The notes under the pieces are model-generated. The model was given only the letters and a program-made list of their open reading frames with translations, did not search any database and was not told the origin of the DNA. From Spongilla lacustris (taxonomy: Eukaryota; Porifera; Demospongiae; Spongillida; Spongillidae), in assembly GCA_949361645.1 (NCBI GenBank), contig OX442423.1, forward strand, positions 4,336,023 through 4,400,022: DNA of 64,000 bases, read 5' to 3'. Position numbers and translations under genes: made by a program. Numbering within the stretch: the stretch's first letter is position 1; each line of letters begins with the position of its first letter. Below, in pieces: positions 35,310 to 47,600 of the stretch.

Positions 35310-36120
35310 TTCACAACAACATCAATACAATTACACCATGTACACCACCTGGCAAACATCGACCTACCCAGAACGGCCCTAGCAATAGCTCAGACGAGGG
35401 CCTGCTATATATTTCTGCCAAGGCTTGACTCTTGTGGCAAGAAGAAGTGGTGGTAATGCAGGATGCGAGGCAGGTTGTGTGAGCTTCTTTACCCCAGTTA
35501 CCATGTCTCCATGGTGCACGTGAGTGGGACACAAACCCACCCCAACTCAGAGCACTTGGGGTCATTGGCTCTGTGTTTTCACGCCTCTGCCTCGAGTGCT
35601 GCTTCCCAAGGGAGAGACAAAGGGGATGTGATGGTAACATCAAAGGCAATGCAAGTATGTCTGCTGGGTGCTTGTGATCAGGTGTGAGACCACTGCCTTT
35701 CTCCACCCTCACCACCTGGTGGGCACAGCGGCAGAACCAGATCTGTCAGGCAATAGTGGTGAGAGACCACATCACCACCATGCCAGCAAGCAAGTGGCCA
35801 CGTGATTTCCAAGTCGATGAAGTGCTTGCTGTATTTAGGCACAAAGAGCACAAGGCTTTTCTGGCTGTACATGTACCTACCCCTAACCACCATTTGACCA
35901 CTGTCTGCAACTCATTGGGGTCAAGATATAGGTGGCCGGAGTGACTAATAGCCAAGACAAACCATGTGGAGCTGACGTGTAGATTAAAAGATGGGCCCTG
36001 TCTGCAGGGGTACATGTAGATGCTTAAAAAAGTAATGAGAATTGATGATCCTCTATCTTCTAGGCTCTCTGCCAACATGGAGGTTACAGTGACTACCTCA
36101 GTCACTGTCAACTGCATGAG
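35310..36120 (-). pseudogene. Non-LTR retrotransposon pol remnant between GTPase and KYNU
   Basis: The minus strand reads LYLDPNELQTVVKWWLGVGT, then HLLAGMVVMWSLTTIA, VRVEKGSGLTPDHKHPADIL, then HGNWGKEAHTTCLAS and SCHKSQALAEIYSR. LDP.E.Q..VKWWLG, a decayed H...C..GGDVV, V.VEKGSGLTPD...PADIL, NWGKEA and KS..LAEIYSR give the longest run of the LINE tail in the window. Frames shift several times. It fills the space between two convergent host genes. Confidence 0.7.
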
Positions 36121-36301
36121 AATTACACATTACCAAAAGCAGAAAAATTTAATAATTACATAATAGATTCCAATTATACATGTATATATACTAAAGTTCA
36201 AACAAACAAAAGGACTATATTACAATAAGTTCTACCAACCACCTATATACATTATTGTTATAAATGTTCACTAATAGATTCCTATCCTATCAAAGCAATA
36301 G

Positions 36302-36424
36302 TCACACAACCTGCAAGTTTTTGATACAAACTGCTAGAGCTTCATAACATTTCAGAACATCCAAAAAGGTATTATACAATGGTACTGGAGCAATACGCAA
36401 GCCAGTTGGTTCACGAATGTCCGT
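36302..36424 (-). CDS. KYNU: KYNU last exon
   Basis: 41 codons, starts [20 protein letters not shown] and ends KNLQVV then TGA. RVAPVPLYNSF is the invariant C-terminal kynureninase block. An ATTAAA on the minus strand at about 36,150 is a possible poly(A) signal. Confidence 0.9.
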   Translation of the reverse strand, partial: TDIREPTGLRIAPVPLYNTFLDVLKCYEALAVCIKNLQVV

Positions 36425-39400
36425 CTATAGTTGAGAAACATGTGGGAAAATAACTGTACAAAACACAATGAGTCAATTAAATACGCACACACCAATCAAA
36501 ACATGTACATGTACATATTCCTTGAAAAAACCTGGATATATTTGTCTGACAGTGAAAAACTCCTCAGCGTATTGATTTCAACAATGAAAATACAACTATA
36601 TTATTGACCAAAGAATTTCTTTTTGGCCATTCTTGTATAAAACAGTGCCTTCCTCTCCCATTAAAAGGTTGTAAGACACTATTTAGGATACTCCCTGCTT
36701 GTGGGGCTGCAAAAGGTTTGGAAGGGTAGCTAGATACATTTGACTGTTATCAAAATATATATCTTGGCATTTTTACCAAACCCATCTTGATATACTGCCA
36801 GCCCTGTTCGAATGGCAGAAAAAAAAACAACATGTATACCCAATGTTGGGTATATATGATTTTATTTATTTTTTATAATGGTTAGGGTATGCTATACATG
36901 TAAACGTGTAACCATTATTATTAATAACATGCACATGTAACCATTATTGTTAAATGTAACCATGTGTGCAGTGTACAGCCACAATGAATGATTAAGTTAA
37001 TCAACAAAGGCCTGCTTCAGCACTTGCATTAAACCTGAGAAGTACAAATTTGGCATCCAACGACATGCATTGGACACAGTTAAGAAAATGTTTTCATCAA
37101 AAATTGCTAAAACTATTTGTCCATAGGCAGCCCCACCTCCACTTCACAGTGCTTAGCAGTATAAAATGTGCTCCATACGAAAAAGAAATTCTATAGAGTA
37201 TGAGTGATACAATGTAAGATATATCGGCATTCTTCCCTATTACAGATCCAATTTATTACAGAGCACATCATGAAAATCTGCAGTGCTATGTGATTGTAAG
37301 TATTGCCCCCTCCATCCATTTCAATAACATTTTACCACTTTGGACAATTCTAAACCAAGAGGGCTGGCCTCACATTTTAAAGCTAGTACCACTGTGCACA
37401 GACAGAAATTAGTTTCATCCGATGTTCAGTATGATTCGGACTATGCATATCATGAATGTGCTTTATACACAGTGTAAATAGTTTTAAAAAAATCTTACCA
37501 CTACTCCTTGGCTTCGAAGAGATTTGTAAATAACTTCAGTAGAGTGATCAAAATGAACAGTTAGTTGACAACCCCTTTCAGCTGGATCACGTGTAGTAAC
37601 AATCCGGACAAACGTTGCTACATATGAAGTGGAAAGCATAAAAAAGCAATGCAGTACATATTTTTATACTGAAAATATGCTATATTCTGCCAGCAGTGAG
37701 CACTGAACTGGATAGCGTGCATAATAACTTGCCATTCACTAATAGTATTAAGGTGGTTGCAAATAGTTGAAATGACCTGTACCAATTGCACTTGCACTAC
37801 TAATGTAGGGGGTGAGGAAGATTACATGTACTTTTTTTTTTCTTTTAATTAAAAAAAAAAGCAATTTCAATAATCCACCATCCGTTGTTCCTAAGTATAA
37901 TTATATCTGCAGGTGTGGTGTGGTGATGATTTTAAATTAACATCATGATTAAATATTGCACACTTTGCATGTATAATAATACCACTGCCACAGCAAATCC
38001 ATAAGCAGGGTTAAAAAGTAACAAATTGAGCTGTTTTTAAATCTGAATTGAAGTACATTACTCTTTAGGGCTTGCATTAAAAAGATTGGCAGAAGAACAA
38101 CGGTATCTCCATCACAATGCCTGCCTTACTGAGGTTAAACCAGAACACCCAGTCCACTTATTCATCACTTCTGAAGCATTGAACATGGTTGTCAGAGAAT
38201 CCAACCACTGAGCACAAAGATACTGCCAAGAAGCTGCTGGGACAATCTTAGCCAAGCGTACGCAAGTTACTGCACGACTCACTCCGATTTTCATGAAATG
38301 TTTTTTTATAGCTATGGGGTCATGAGACATTGCTTTATACAAAAGGTCACCTTCCCAGGTCTAGTCGTTTGGGAGATAATCACCGACCAAAAGTTCACCT
38401 TTTAGTCAATTTTTGCAACTTGGACTAATTGTAAGTTTTGATCCCATCAACTTACAACTACTGTTTTGGCATCAAAATAAACCTTATTTATTAGACTATT
38501 GAAAGTAGTACATAAATTACAAGTATCGTATCTGTGAATATAATTCTGCCTCTTTTTCTTCTGTATAATTTAGTAACAACCGTTGCCCCAAACCAAATCA
38601 CACCAAATAATTCATATATAATATGTTTTGCAGAAGGAGCATGTATGATAGATTTTGGATCGGGCTGACCTTGGGCTGAGGCACCACAAGGAGGAATGTG
38701 TGAATTTAACATAGTCCAACCTTGGTTTGGTTCTGTTACAATGTAAACAGTTTATGTAGAGTATCATAACTGCAATTATATGAATTTCATTTATGTACCA
38801 CTTACGTGTACACTGATCACAATAACAAGAATGCACTTCTAAAATGCATATACAGGAAGTAATTGTACTCTATTCATGTAGATGGCTATACAGGGCTTTT
38901 GTTACAGTGTCCATTTCCTTGTCTGTTAGAATATAAGTTCGTCCAGTGTATGTCTTTAGATCTACAGAAATTAAAAGGTCACTAATATGAACTGTCAAAA
39001 CACCAGCTGGGTCAGGATAGGAGAAGGACTTGCTTGGTCCATGAGGATGGAGGAAGGTTACAGTTACCTCCTGTAATTCAGGATCTGTCTTCAGAACATA
39101 GCCAACCCACCACGCACTGTCATATATCACTGCCACGTAGCCTTTAGCATCTTTAATGCTCACAGAGCTGCATAAAGACAACGTGTCTACAGTCTCAGTG
39201 CGGCAAACACTGCTTGTACTGTATTCCTTCACCTGTAGGGTCCTGGTTGTCAGTGACAAGAAACAGTGCAGTTTTTGTGTTCCAGCAATTGTTTTGCCTT
39301 TTGACAGCCTTTCGCTTAGTAGACTCTGTTCCTCACCCCAGTCTTGGCTTGTCAAGTACTTGAAGGTTGTACCAGTCAATTTCGACTGACAAAATGTGAA

Positions 39401-42400
39401 CAGCTCAAGGGGAGTTGTAATGTGGCCACTGTGTACTCGCTGCAGACTGGCTTTGGCAGCTTCTCTCTTTACAGTTCCCCCCACACCATCAGGTGGCCCC
39501 TTGCCATGGCTTGTTGCAAAGAAATGCCATTCTGCAACTAATCCAAAGTCTTCATAGTGGTGGCACAAATTGATGAAGTTTTTACAGTTTTTGTATTGTC
39601 CAGCGCACCCATCACTGAAATAAATCATTTTCGTTACGTTGTAATTTGTTTTTAAAAATTCTACCAGGTGCCGTTGAAACAGGTGCACTGCCCCTGCATC
39701 ATGGATATTGCAGTCTGAAATGACAACATAGCTGCCATGTGTTAAGCCCACACCTTCAAGGTTAATGTAATAGACAAATGGGTGTAGGGTAGCTTGTGTA
39801 TTTGTCCAGTGGTATCCCTGTATGGCATCCTGTATAATGAATGTGTAGTTTTCTGAAAAGTCGCCTAGCACCAACTTAGGCGACTTTTCAGAAAACTACA
39901 CATTCATTATACAGGATGCCATACAGGGATACCACTGGACAAATACACAAGCTACCCTACACCCATTTGTCTATTACATTAACCTTGAAGGTGTGGGCTT
40001 AACACATGGCAGCTATGTTGTCATTTCAGACTGCAATATCCATGATGCAGTGGCAGTGCACCTGTTTCAACGGCACCTGGTAGAATTCTTAAAAACAAAT
40101 TACAACGTAACGAAAATGATTTATTTCAGTGATGGGTGCGCTGGACAATACAAAAACTGTAAAAACTTCATCAATTTGTGCCACCACTATGAAGACTTTG
40201 GATTAGTTGCAGAATGGCATTTCTTTGCAACAAGCCATGGCAAGGGGCCACCTGATGGTGTGGGGGGAACTGTAAAGAGAGAGCTGCCAAAGCCAGTCTG
40301 CAGCGAGTACACAGTGGCCACATTACAACTCCCCTTGAGCTGTTCACATTTTGTCAGTCGAAATTGACTGGTACAACCTTCAAGTACTTGACAAGCCAAG
40401 ACTGGGGTGAGCAACAGAGTCTACTAAGCGAAAGGCTGTCAAAAGGCAAAACAATTGCTGGAACACAAAAACTGCACTGTTTCTTGTCGCTGACAACCAG
40501 GACCCTACAGGTGAAGGAATACAGTACAAGCAGTGTTTGCCGCACTGAGACTGTAGACACGTTGTCTTTATGCAGCTCTGTGAGCATTAAAGATGCTAAA
40601 GGCTACGTGGCAGTGATATATGACAGTGCGTGGTGGGTTGGCTATGTTCTGAAGACAGATCCTGAATTACAGGAGGTAACTGTAACCTTCCTCCATCCTC
40701 ATGGACCAAGCAAGTCCTTCTCCTATCCTGACCCAGCTGGTGTTTTGACAGTTCATATTAGTGACCTTTTAATTTCTGTAGATCTAAAGACATACACTGG
40801 ACGAACTTATATTCTAACAGACAAGGAAATGGACACTGCAACAAAAGCCCTGTATAGCCATCTACATGAATAGAGTACAATTACTTCCTGTATATGCATT
40901 TTAGAAGTGCATTCTTGTTATTGTGATCAGTGTACACGTAAGTGGTACATAAATGAAATTCATATAATTGCAGTTATGATACTCTACATAAACTGTTTAC
41001 ATTGTAGCAGCCACTAACAGAACCAAACCAAGGTTGGACTATGTTAAATGCATACATTCCCCCTTGTGGTGCCTCAGCCCAAGGTCAGCCCGATCCGAAA
41101 TCTATCATACATGCTCCTTCCGCAAAACATATTATATATGAATTATTTGGTGTGATTTGGTTTGGGGCAACGGTTGTTACTAAATTATACAGAAGAAAGA
41201 GGCAGAATTATATTCACAGATACGATACTTGTAATTTATGTACTACTTTCAATAGTCTAATAAATAAGGTTTATTTTGATGCCAAAACAGTAGTTGTAAG
41301 TTGATGGGATCAAAACTTACAATTAGTCCAAGTTGCAAAAATTGACTAAAAGGTGAACTTTTGGTCGGTGATTATCTCCCAAACGACTAGACCTGGGAAT
41401 GTGACCTTTTGTATAAAGCAATGTCTCATGACCCCATAGCTATAAAAAACATTTTCATGGAAATCGGAGTGAGTCGTGCAGTAACTTGCGTACGCTTGGC
41501 TAAGATTGTCCCTGCTCGAGAAAGGACTATACACATATGACACTGTGTGCATCGATCGCAGCAACTTCAACAAGGCCTTAGTTGGAGAAGACAGTAAAAT
41601 AGCAGCCTTTGCAAGATAGTCAACTATGTGGCAAGACACAATACAGAATGGTGTTTGGTTTGCCATGAATTTGGTGTTGCAATTGATTACAACAAGTACA
41701 TGGATGGCTGCAACCAAGCTTCCTACAACACATATTTGGCACACAAGAAGTGCTGGTACATGTACATGTCACTTCTACAACGACATTGACGTTCTTTTGG
41801 TCAATGCTACACCACCATCCATTCCACTGTTACTGATGAATTGACACACTGGGCTCATATATACTAAGAGCATTAGGAAATACATAGTAGATCCTGAGAG
41901 CCATAGACCTATATATCATAGATCAGACACTTTGGGGTTGCTGATTGGCTATATTACCCCTTGTGGAAACATTGATATTAAAAGCTGTAGTTGGACAACT
42001 TAATTTGCATAGTGCATGCTGCAGGAATTACAAATAAATGCATGTGGTACCACAAATTTTAGTTATAGCCACAAATGAAGCGTACATACAGATATCTACT
42101 GAATTGCACTAATAGTTTTTTTTAATAGTTACCATATTGTTTTGCATACATATGAAATATTAACCCAACTTTATATATGTGCTGACTGAGCCTAGAAGCT
42201 ATTTCCAATATCACAGCAGCTGCCGTTCTTAAAATTAGCCTAAAGTTGTATGCTGCAGCTGCTCAGCCCAGAGAGATTGCCTACTGCTTTGCTGCCCTTA
42301 GTTACATCACTGCCGCCACTTGTCTTGATGAACCAGATTCAATTCACCCCACAGCAGTCTTAATCTTCCAGCTTCACATTCCTGCTCATTTTTTATCATT

Positions 42401-45400
42401 GTCTTTCTCACACCCTTGCTGCAAGCATGTGCTAATACAAAGCAGAATCACTTAAATCACTCTCTTTGGTTGCTCTGTAGGTTGCTTAACTACTAATATA
42501 CTTCGCCATAGTTTAAATGATCACACCTTTCAGTTGAATACACCTAGGCACATCTTCAATATATGACAGAAAATGAAAACACGTCAAACAGAAGTGCTGT
42601 GTAATGTGCTCACAGAACAATCTTGAAAGAGTTAGAGAGAAGTACTTTGTGCTGTGGAAGATGTGTTAAACCGCATAAAATGCTATCAATCACAATAGAA
42701 GAATTCAAATGACTGCACTCTCATTTTGTGCATGGGTAAATGATGACATTGGAATTTGAAGTATTCATAAATGGTCATTAAGGAAAGTTGTAATTAAGTA
42801 TCGAAAGGTTTTTGTTACAAGAATGGCAGAAATTAGATTTCTGAACAAACACAATGCACCTACTCCACATTCCTGTGCTACAGAGCAACAACAGAACAGA
42901 AGACTCAACAGGGGCAACAACAGAACAGAAGACTCAACAGGGAACTAAAGACATGTTGGTTATATAACCCTAGGGAAAAGGATCATGCATTATGGTCTCA
43001 GACTTTGTACACGTAGATGGAACTTTTTGATAGAAGAAAATATGAAGCACGGGTTCTGATCGCATACGGAGCTAACAGAAGAAGGCACAAATGATGAACA
43101 GAAAAGGCTGTTAAACTTGCTCATATTGGGTACAAAAATCACATGTGTGATATTCGACAATACCAGCTCTCACAACACATATTCTCAAGACGCACTTGTT
43201 GCAAAATGTGGAGAAAAACACCTTTGCATGAGGGATAGCATGTGGAAAGGAAAGGTATATAAGCTTGTTTATTAAGAAAGAAATTTCTTAAGGGATTGTT
43301 TAAATTCTGAAGGAGAAGTACAGGACAACAATAAATCTGGCTAAGATGAGAGTAAATTGCCACTCATCACGGCTTCTAAAAGGAAAATACAAGGCTTCAA
43401 CAATTCATGCATCAGCATGGCCACACATGCATACTGCAGCCCATGTGAGCTTAACTGTATAGAGAGATGCTGGGGACAGGAAAGCAATAAATAAGAGCTC
43501 ACACCAAATACACCTCTTCCTCTGTAGCGTTTTATTCCGCAAGCTCTGGACTCAGCTACTTCCAAAAATACTCGAAAAAGCTCTGGAGTATATGCTTTGC
43601 TATTTAGAAGGTCACTATGCTGGCAAAGAACTAGAAACATCCACATAGAAGTTGTAAGAGTACTGCGATATATCCCCCCCACACTTCAGCCTCACAAAAA
43701 AATGACCCATGTTTAAACAAGCGTATCTAATGGCAAGGGGCTGTATTCATCTTCATCTTGCCTAGAATAATAAATAGTGAATGGGGCGACAGCATTGAAC
43801 AGCACTGCCCCACAAGGAATAGCCATTGACAATTAAATTACAAAATACAATGGTTATGTACACATACATGTAGATAAGGTTATACCCATTCTGGATTAAG
43901 AAAACAAGTTACAATGAGTAAGAAGCTCAATGAGAAGATTCCACATGCACAACTCTTGAGCCCTAGCAGGCATTTTTAGGTCCTAGAATTTTACTCAGAG
44001 ACACAAGCAAGTCATGTAAGTTACACGTACATGTACATCAAGTACCACAACTAATTGCTAGGTCATGCAAAGCAAGTTAAATGTAATGATTTTCATGAAG
44101 TGAATTCCTAATATAAATATTCTTACATTTTTCTGCAATAGTTTCAAGTAGCAATTCAAGATAAGCAGTCAAAATTCTTGACTTTTTGGTCAGCTGAGCC
44201 ATTGTTGTTTCCTTGAAAATATTCAGACTAGCAAGCAAACACATCATCTGCAGGACAGGAGGGTTTGATAGTTGAAACCCAGCAGCTCCAGGTTGCAGCT
44301 TTAATTCTGGAAAGGGAAACTATCAATAGACACCTGTGCATACAGAGAATATTTTGTACTTGTGTTTCTATAAAATGTACATTCATGAATGTGCACCATA
44401 TTGAATGCCATTTACAAGTACATGTACATGTACAACTGTAACGATTGCAACCTCAAATTATATCCTGAACCTGAGTTCATGTACAAGAGTGCACGTACAC
44501 AATCGTAAGCTAGCATGCACATCAACATTTCTGGAATGAAATGGTCCTCTAACAAGATTTTGATGAACGGCGTGCAGCACTTGACAATATGCTCATTCAA
44601 ATACAAGCCATTTTTTTTGGGGGGGGGGGGGGGGGGGGGGGGGGGGAGGGCTCTAGGCCGTAGTGCTTTTACATGTGGTTAACTAATTACAATACCTAAT
44701 ATTCATTACTTACCACACATATATAGTGTTCCAAAGGACGAGACTAAAAAAATGACTTTTTTTTTGCATGTAACATTCGAACCCTTCAGGCTATATGTGA
44801 GGGAATTAGATTGTCATATTCAGCCATCACTTCTGTACACTTCTGTACATGAAAACATTATTAAATGTAAAAATAGGTGGCATTAAGTAAACAAACTTCA
44901 AATCACATCTTTCAATTGTAGTTCCCGTAAGGAACATACACATTTAGCTAAGCACTCAAATTTATTTGTAGGCACCCCACTATGGTACCAAGTGCAAACA
45001 ACGTTTCACTTCTTAACTCAAAGTGGTTGGAAAGATTGGTCCTAATTTACGTGGTTTTTGAGGTGCAGTGCAGTTCGCATGAATTCGGACAAATTATTTT
45101 GACTTAAGGGTTAAACATCACATTTTCTATATGAAAGGTCAGTGGAGTGTCCACTATATTTATTTGGCAGCTTGCTATCGGCATTATCCTATTCGCGAAA
45201 TATTATTTGGAGCCATATTCATATTTCACCCGTTTTAGGATTTCTCTGTAAGGCAAACTGCCATATAAGAACGGGTTGGCCAAAAGAACGGAAGGGGGGG
45301 GGCCCGAATAACCACAGCCAATAACCACAGTTGATAATACCCTTTGTGAACTACGCCCCTAAGTAGTTAATTTGTTTTCACGTACCACGGGTGTTTCATT

Positions 45401-47562
45401 GCATTGAAAAAATGGACATTAGGTCTCGTCTCCACTTTTACCTACGTAACAATTAACTAGACCCTCATTATCGCATGGCATTGGAATTTGGCTTATCTTT
45501 TGAAATCCATTCAACGTACATGTAAGCACAGTACAGATGAATATCTGTGTTGCACACCCTTCGAGGACTACAATGATATAAATTTTATCTTTTTAATGCT
45601 AACATATGCCATGATACGGGCCCGTGACTAATAGCGCTCCATTTAGAGTAGTTGGTTTTAAAAAGCTTTTTTTCGTTTATTTGCCTGACATGAGTTACAT
45701 AAACGTATACAGGAGTGCTGGTTGTATGTGATTGGGTTGTTTGTTTTTTTTTAGCAGACTTATTTTCTGTGAGTCGTACCAAGGCGCTGAATATTACCAA
45801 TTTATGTATACTATAAGCATGGCGGCGGTCCAATTGCAATACATGTATGTACACTTCAAAAACGGGTCATGGATAACTGTGATCTCTCAATTCAAACAAC
45901 TTGGACAACAACATTGGAGCTTTAATTGTATCCGTAAACTAAAGTACGTAGTAATACAACTTTAGCCTTGATCTTTTTTTTTTTTGCATGCTGTGTGCGG
46001 TTCAACATTCTAATTAGTGGTGGAATCTAGGAGGTCAAAGAGACAGTGCCTGCATGGGATGAATTGTTCCTGAGGCAAAGAACAAATGGTACTGAGTGCA
46101 GCCTAGTGGCATGGATAGAGGTGCAAGTGGGTGGAGCCAATCTGTACAAGAGAACAGTCATTACATGTTGTAGCCATGACAACGAAGCTGCTCACATGAT
46201 AAGGGACCATGTTCATAGGTTGGTTCACCACTGGGCTGGATGGAAAATGTGATAAGGTGTGCTAAGTTGTGTCGTTTGACCTTTGAGATTATTCCACTAT
46301 ATTAGATGACAGCATAATATCCCTCCCTCCCTTGCTCCCTTATTTTCTTGCTCAATTTGATTATTTTGCTTCCGTAAGTCTATTTGTTGTGTTTATTTTA
46401 CTTGTACATGGTCTTTAAGCTGTAGAGGTTTTCTATTGTGGAAGGGAGGGAGGGGGAGGGGAGGGAAGAGGAGGGAGAGGGAAGGAGGAGGGGAGGGGGA
46501 GGAAGGGAGGGAGGGAGGGAAGGGGAGGGAGAGAGGGGGAGGGAGGGAAGGGGGAGGGAGGGAGGGTAGGGAGGGAAGGGGAGGGAGGGAGAGAGAGAAG
46601 GGAGGGAAGGGGAGGGAGGGAGGGAGAGAAGGGAGGGAAGGGGAGGGAGGGGAAGGGAGGAGGGAGGGAGGGGAAGGGAGGAGAGATCACAGTTATCCAT
46701 CACCCGTTTTTGAAGTGTACATACATGTATTGCAATTGGACCGCCGCCATGCTTATAGTATACATAAATTGGTAATATTCAGNNNNNNNNNNNNNNNNNN
46801 NNNNNNNNNNNNNNNNNNNNNNNNNNNNNNNNNNNNNNNNNNNNNNNNNNNNNNNNNNNNNNNNNNNNNNNNNNNNNNNNNNNNNNNNNNNNNNNNNNNN
46901 NNNNNNNNNNNNNNNNNNNNNNNNNNNNNNNNNNNNNNNNNNNNNNNNNNNNNNNNNNNNNNNNNNNNNNNNNNNNNNNNNNGGAGAGATCACAGTTATC
47001 CATCACCCGTTTTTGAAGTGTACATACATGTATTGCAATTGGACCGCCGCCATGCTTATAGTATACATAAATTGGTAATATTCAGCGCCTTGGTACGACT
47101 CACAGAAAATAAGTCTGCTAAAAAAAACAAACAACCCAATCACATACAACCAGCACTCCTGTATACGTTTATGTAACTCATGTCAGGCAAATAAACGAAA
47201 AAAGCTTTTTAAAACCAACTACTCTAAATGGAGCGCTATTAGTCACGGGCCCGTATCATGGCATATGTTAGCATTAAAAAGATAAAATTTATATCATTGT
47301 AGTCCTCGAAGGGTGTGCAACACAGATATTCATCTGTACTGTGCTTACATGTACGTTGAATGGATTACAAAAGATAAGCCAAATTCCAATGCCATGCGAT
47401 AATGAGGGTAGTTAATTGTTACGTAGGTAAAAGTGGAGACGAGACCTAATGTCCATTTTTTCAATGCAATGAAACACCCGTGGTACGTGAAAACAAATTA
47501 ACTACTTAGGGGCGTAGTTCACAAAGGGTATTATCAACTGTGGTTATTGGCTGTGGTTATTC

Positions 47563-47600
<38 letters not shown>

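Larger units (their letters stand above)
38236..41516. repeat. 3.3-kb palindrome of a transposon gene in KYNU intron
   Basis: Two near-identical arms in inverted orientation: 38,236-39,867 and 39,877-41,516, separated by 9 bp (GCACCAACT). Arms differ by a few percent, including single-base changes and small indels. Each arm carries the same C-terminal DDE-like gene fragment reading outward from the centre, so both are cut at the same codon. The ends coincide with GGGACAATCTTAGCCAAGCG and its complement. Confidence 0.93.

Noticed and set aside
43341..43682. 113-codon minus-strand ORF considered as a KYNU exon ([20 protein letters not shown])
   Set aside because: Flanking KYNU exons at 44,127 and 37,617 join in perfect phase and leave no missing residues here; the opposite strand is equally open.
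46436..47176. 246-codon ORF through the N gap
   Set aside because: It spans simple repeat, unknown bases and palindrome arm; an artefact of missing stops in N.
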